From NCBI RefSeq assembly GCF_016756395.1, contig NZ_AP018365.1:6079001-6143000 (forward strand): a stretch of DNA of 64,000 bases, written 5' to 3'. This DNA is from Streptomyces sp. SN-593. Lineage in GTDB: Bacteria > Actinomycetota > Actinomycetes > Streptomycetales > Streptomycetaceae. Below are positions 62,998-64,000 of this stretch, piece by piece (positions within the stretch are counted from its first letter, which is position 1; each line of letters starts with the position of its first letter). Below the pieces are notes generated by a model. It searched no databases. It was not told the origin of the DNA and saw only the letters and a list, made by a program, of their open reading frames with translations. Position numbers and translations under genes: made by a program.

Positions 62998-64000
62998 CTA
63001 GCCGAGGTAGGCGTTGGTCCAGTCGGTTCCCTCGGTCACCTTCATGTCCGGCTTGATGACGTCGATCTGCGAGGTGAACTTCACGGCGGTGGCCCACTGC
63101 GCCGGCGTCATCCGGCCGTTCGCCGGCCAGTCGATCTCGGAGATGGACTCCTTGAGGACGTCGAGCGGAATGCCCGGACTCTCCGCCGCCGCGATGTCGG
63201 TCAGCGCGGTGGACCCCTCGTTGTCGTGGATGTACTGCACCGCCTCCTGCATCGCCTGCGCGAACCGCTTGACGGCGTCGGGGTGCTTCTTCGCGTAGCT
63301 GTTGGTGGTGACGGTGATGTTGCCCGGGCCCATGTTCTGCGGCTCCCAGGCGGGCACGTTGGCCGAGTTCGCGACGACGATCCCGGTGCCCGCCGCCTGT
63401 GCCTGGAGCGGCGTCGGCTCGGACGTGCAGAACCAGTCGATCCGGTTCGTCTTCAGCGCGCTCTCGTAGATCGTCGGGCTCGACAGCGACGCGACCTTCA
63501 TCTGCTTGGTGTCGACGCCGTGTTCGTGGAGGAAGAGGTTCACCTCGGCGGTGGTCGACTCCGACGAGGACCCCCCGGTCGAGCCGACCATGGCCTTGGC
63601 GACGTCGCTCAGCGGGGAGTCCTTGGTCAGGTGGTGCTCCTTCGCGAAGTGCGTACTGATGACCAGCCCCAGCGGCACCCCGACCGAGGTCTGGGCCACG
63701 GTCAGCTCGCCGGTGCCCTTGTCGACGGCGTCCAGGAAGTTCTTCGCGCTGCCGGCGAGGAACTGCACCGACCCCGAGGTGAGCGCGCTGCTCGTGACGG
63801 TCGGTGTCAGCACGTCGAGCTTGACCTTGATGTCGTGCTCGGCGAAGAAGTTCTTCTTCTGCGCCACCCACACCGGCAGGATGTTGACGTTGGCCCCCGA
63901 GACGCCGATGGTCACCGAACTGCCGCCGGAACCCGACGCCGACGAGGAGCCTCCGCAGCCGGCGAGGACCAGGCCGGCGGCCAGCACGCCGGCCAGCGCG
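62998..64000 (-). CDS. TauA/NMT1-type ABC substrate-binding lipoprotein, 5' end cut
   Basis: The frame is open to the window edge; the last bases encode a signal peptide (LAGVLAAGLVLAGCGG) with lipobox LAGC, so only the first few residues are missing. The mature part fits the NMT1/SsuA/TauA fold: GANVNILPVWVAQKKNFFAE, SALTSGSVQFLAGSAKNFLD, and FCTSEPTPLQAQAAGTGIVV. These bind sulfonates, nitrate, pyrimidines or aromatic acids. It starts the operon 62998-59357; permease and ATPase genes should lie beyond the edge. Confidence 0.9.
   Translation of the reverse strand, partial: ALAGVLAAGLVLAGCGGSSSASGSGGSSVTIGVSGANVNILPVWVAQKKNFFAEHDIKVKLDVLTPTVTSSALTSGSVQFLAGSAKNFLDAVDKGTGELTVAQTSVGVPLGLVISTHFAKEHHLTKDSPLSDVAKAMVGSTGGSSSESTTAEVNLFLHEHGVDTKQMKVASLSSPTIYESALKTNRIDWFCTSEPTPLQAQAAGTGIVVANSANVPAWEPQNMGPGNITVTTNSYAKKHPDAVKRFAQAMQEAVQYIHDNEGSTALTDIAAAESPGIPLDVLKESISEIDWPANGRMTPAQWATAVKFTSQIDVIKPDMKVTEGTDWTNAYLG

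Overview
The window is about 72% GC, with actinobacterial codon use, frequent GTG starts, lipoboxes and long Pro/Ala-rich linkers. It carries gene families typical of Streptomyces: a WhiJ-like regulator with DUF5753, stand-alone anti-sigma-type ATPases, a GH19 chitinase with DasR-like boxes, and LacI-type operators in front of secreted glycosidases. The source is most likely Streptomyces or a close relative in Streptomycetaceae. I see no tRNA, rRNA, CRISPR array or phage module.

Layout. 1-7k: the end of an ABC exporter; a divergent SDR/TetR pair with two matching operators; a WhiJ-like cluster (small HTH protein, DUF5753 regulator, ATPase) facing a GntR regulator across a strong palindrome; an acetyltransferase. 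7-19k: an MFS exporter, glycogen debranching enzyme GlgX, two tandem L,D-transpeptidase lipoproteins, enoyl-CoA hydratase, a second ATPase, a GtrA-like membrane protein, a quinone oxidoreductase and a secreted GH16 glucanase. 19-26k: a frameshifted VOC gene, an SRPBCC protein, a blasticidin-S-deaminase-like protein, a divergent SDR/TetR pair that looks leaderless on both sides, and a large secreted nuclease. 25-33k: PadR/cupin and TetR/MFS divergent pairs, CutA, an HTH gene facing a methionine aminopeptidase paralogue, an MFS transporter and an IS110-family element. 34-46k: an acetyltransferase, an APC permease, secreted LTD and chitinase proteins, a membrane-anchored HTH protein with a TTG start, an AraC/hydrolase pair, a MmyB-like regulator and an SDR. 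46-54k: a class II amidotransferase, a complete polar-amino-acid ABC importer with a divergent LysR gene, and an isolated DeoR gene followed by a gene-poor stretch. 54-64k: an SDR, a secreted GH92 mannosidase with a LacI-type operator, and a five-gene minus-strand operon (substrate-binding protein, FMN reductase, atypical SDR, DUF3500, FAH hydrolase) that runs off the window.

The dominant architecture is a small enzyme or exporter divergent from its own regulator, with dyad symmetry between them. This is accessory content rather than core genome. The least explained unit is the DUF3500 operon at the right end; its composition suggests uptake and oxidative breakdown of an unidentified small molecule. 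Short tandem repeats, including two unrelated 18-bp arrays, lie just after plus-strand stop codons.
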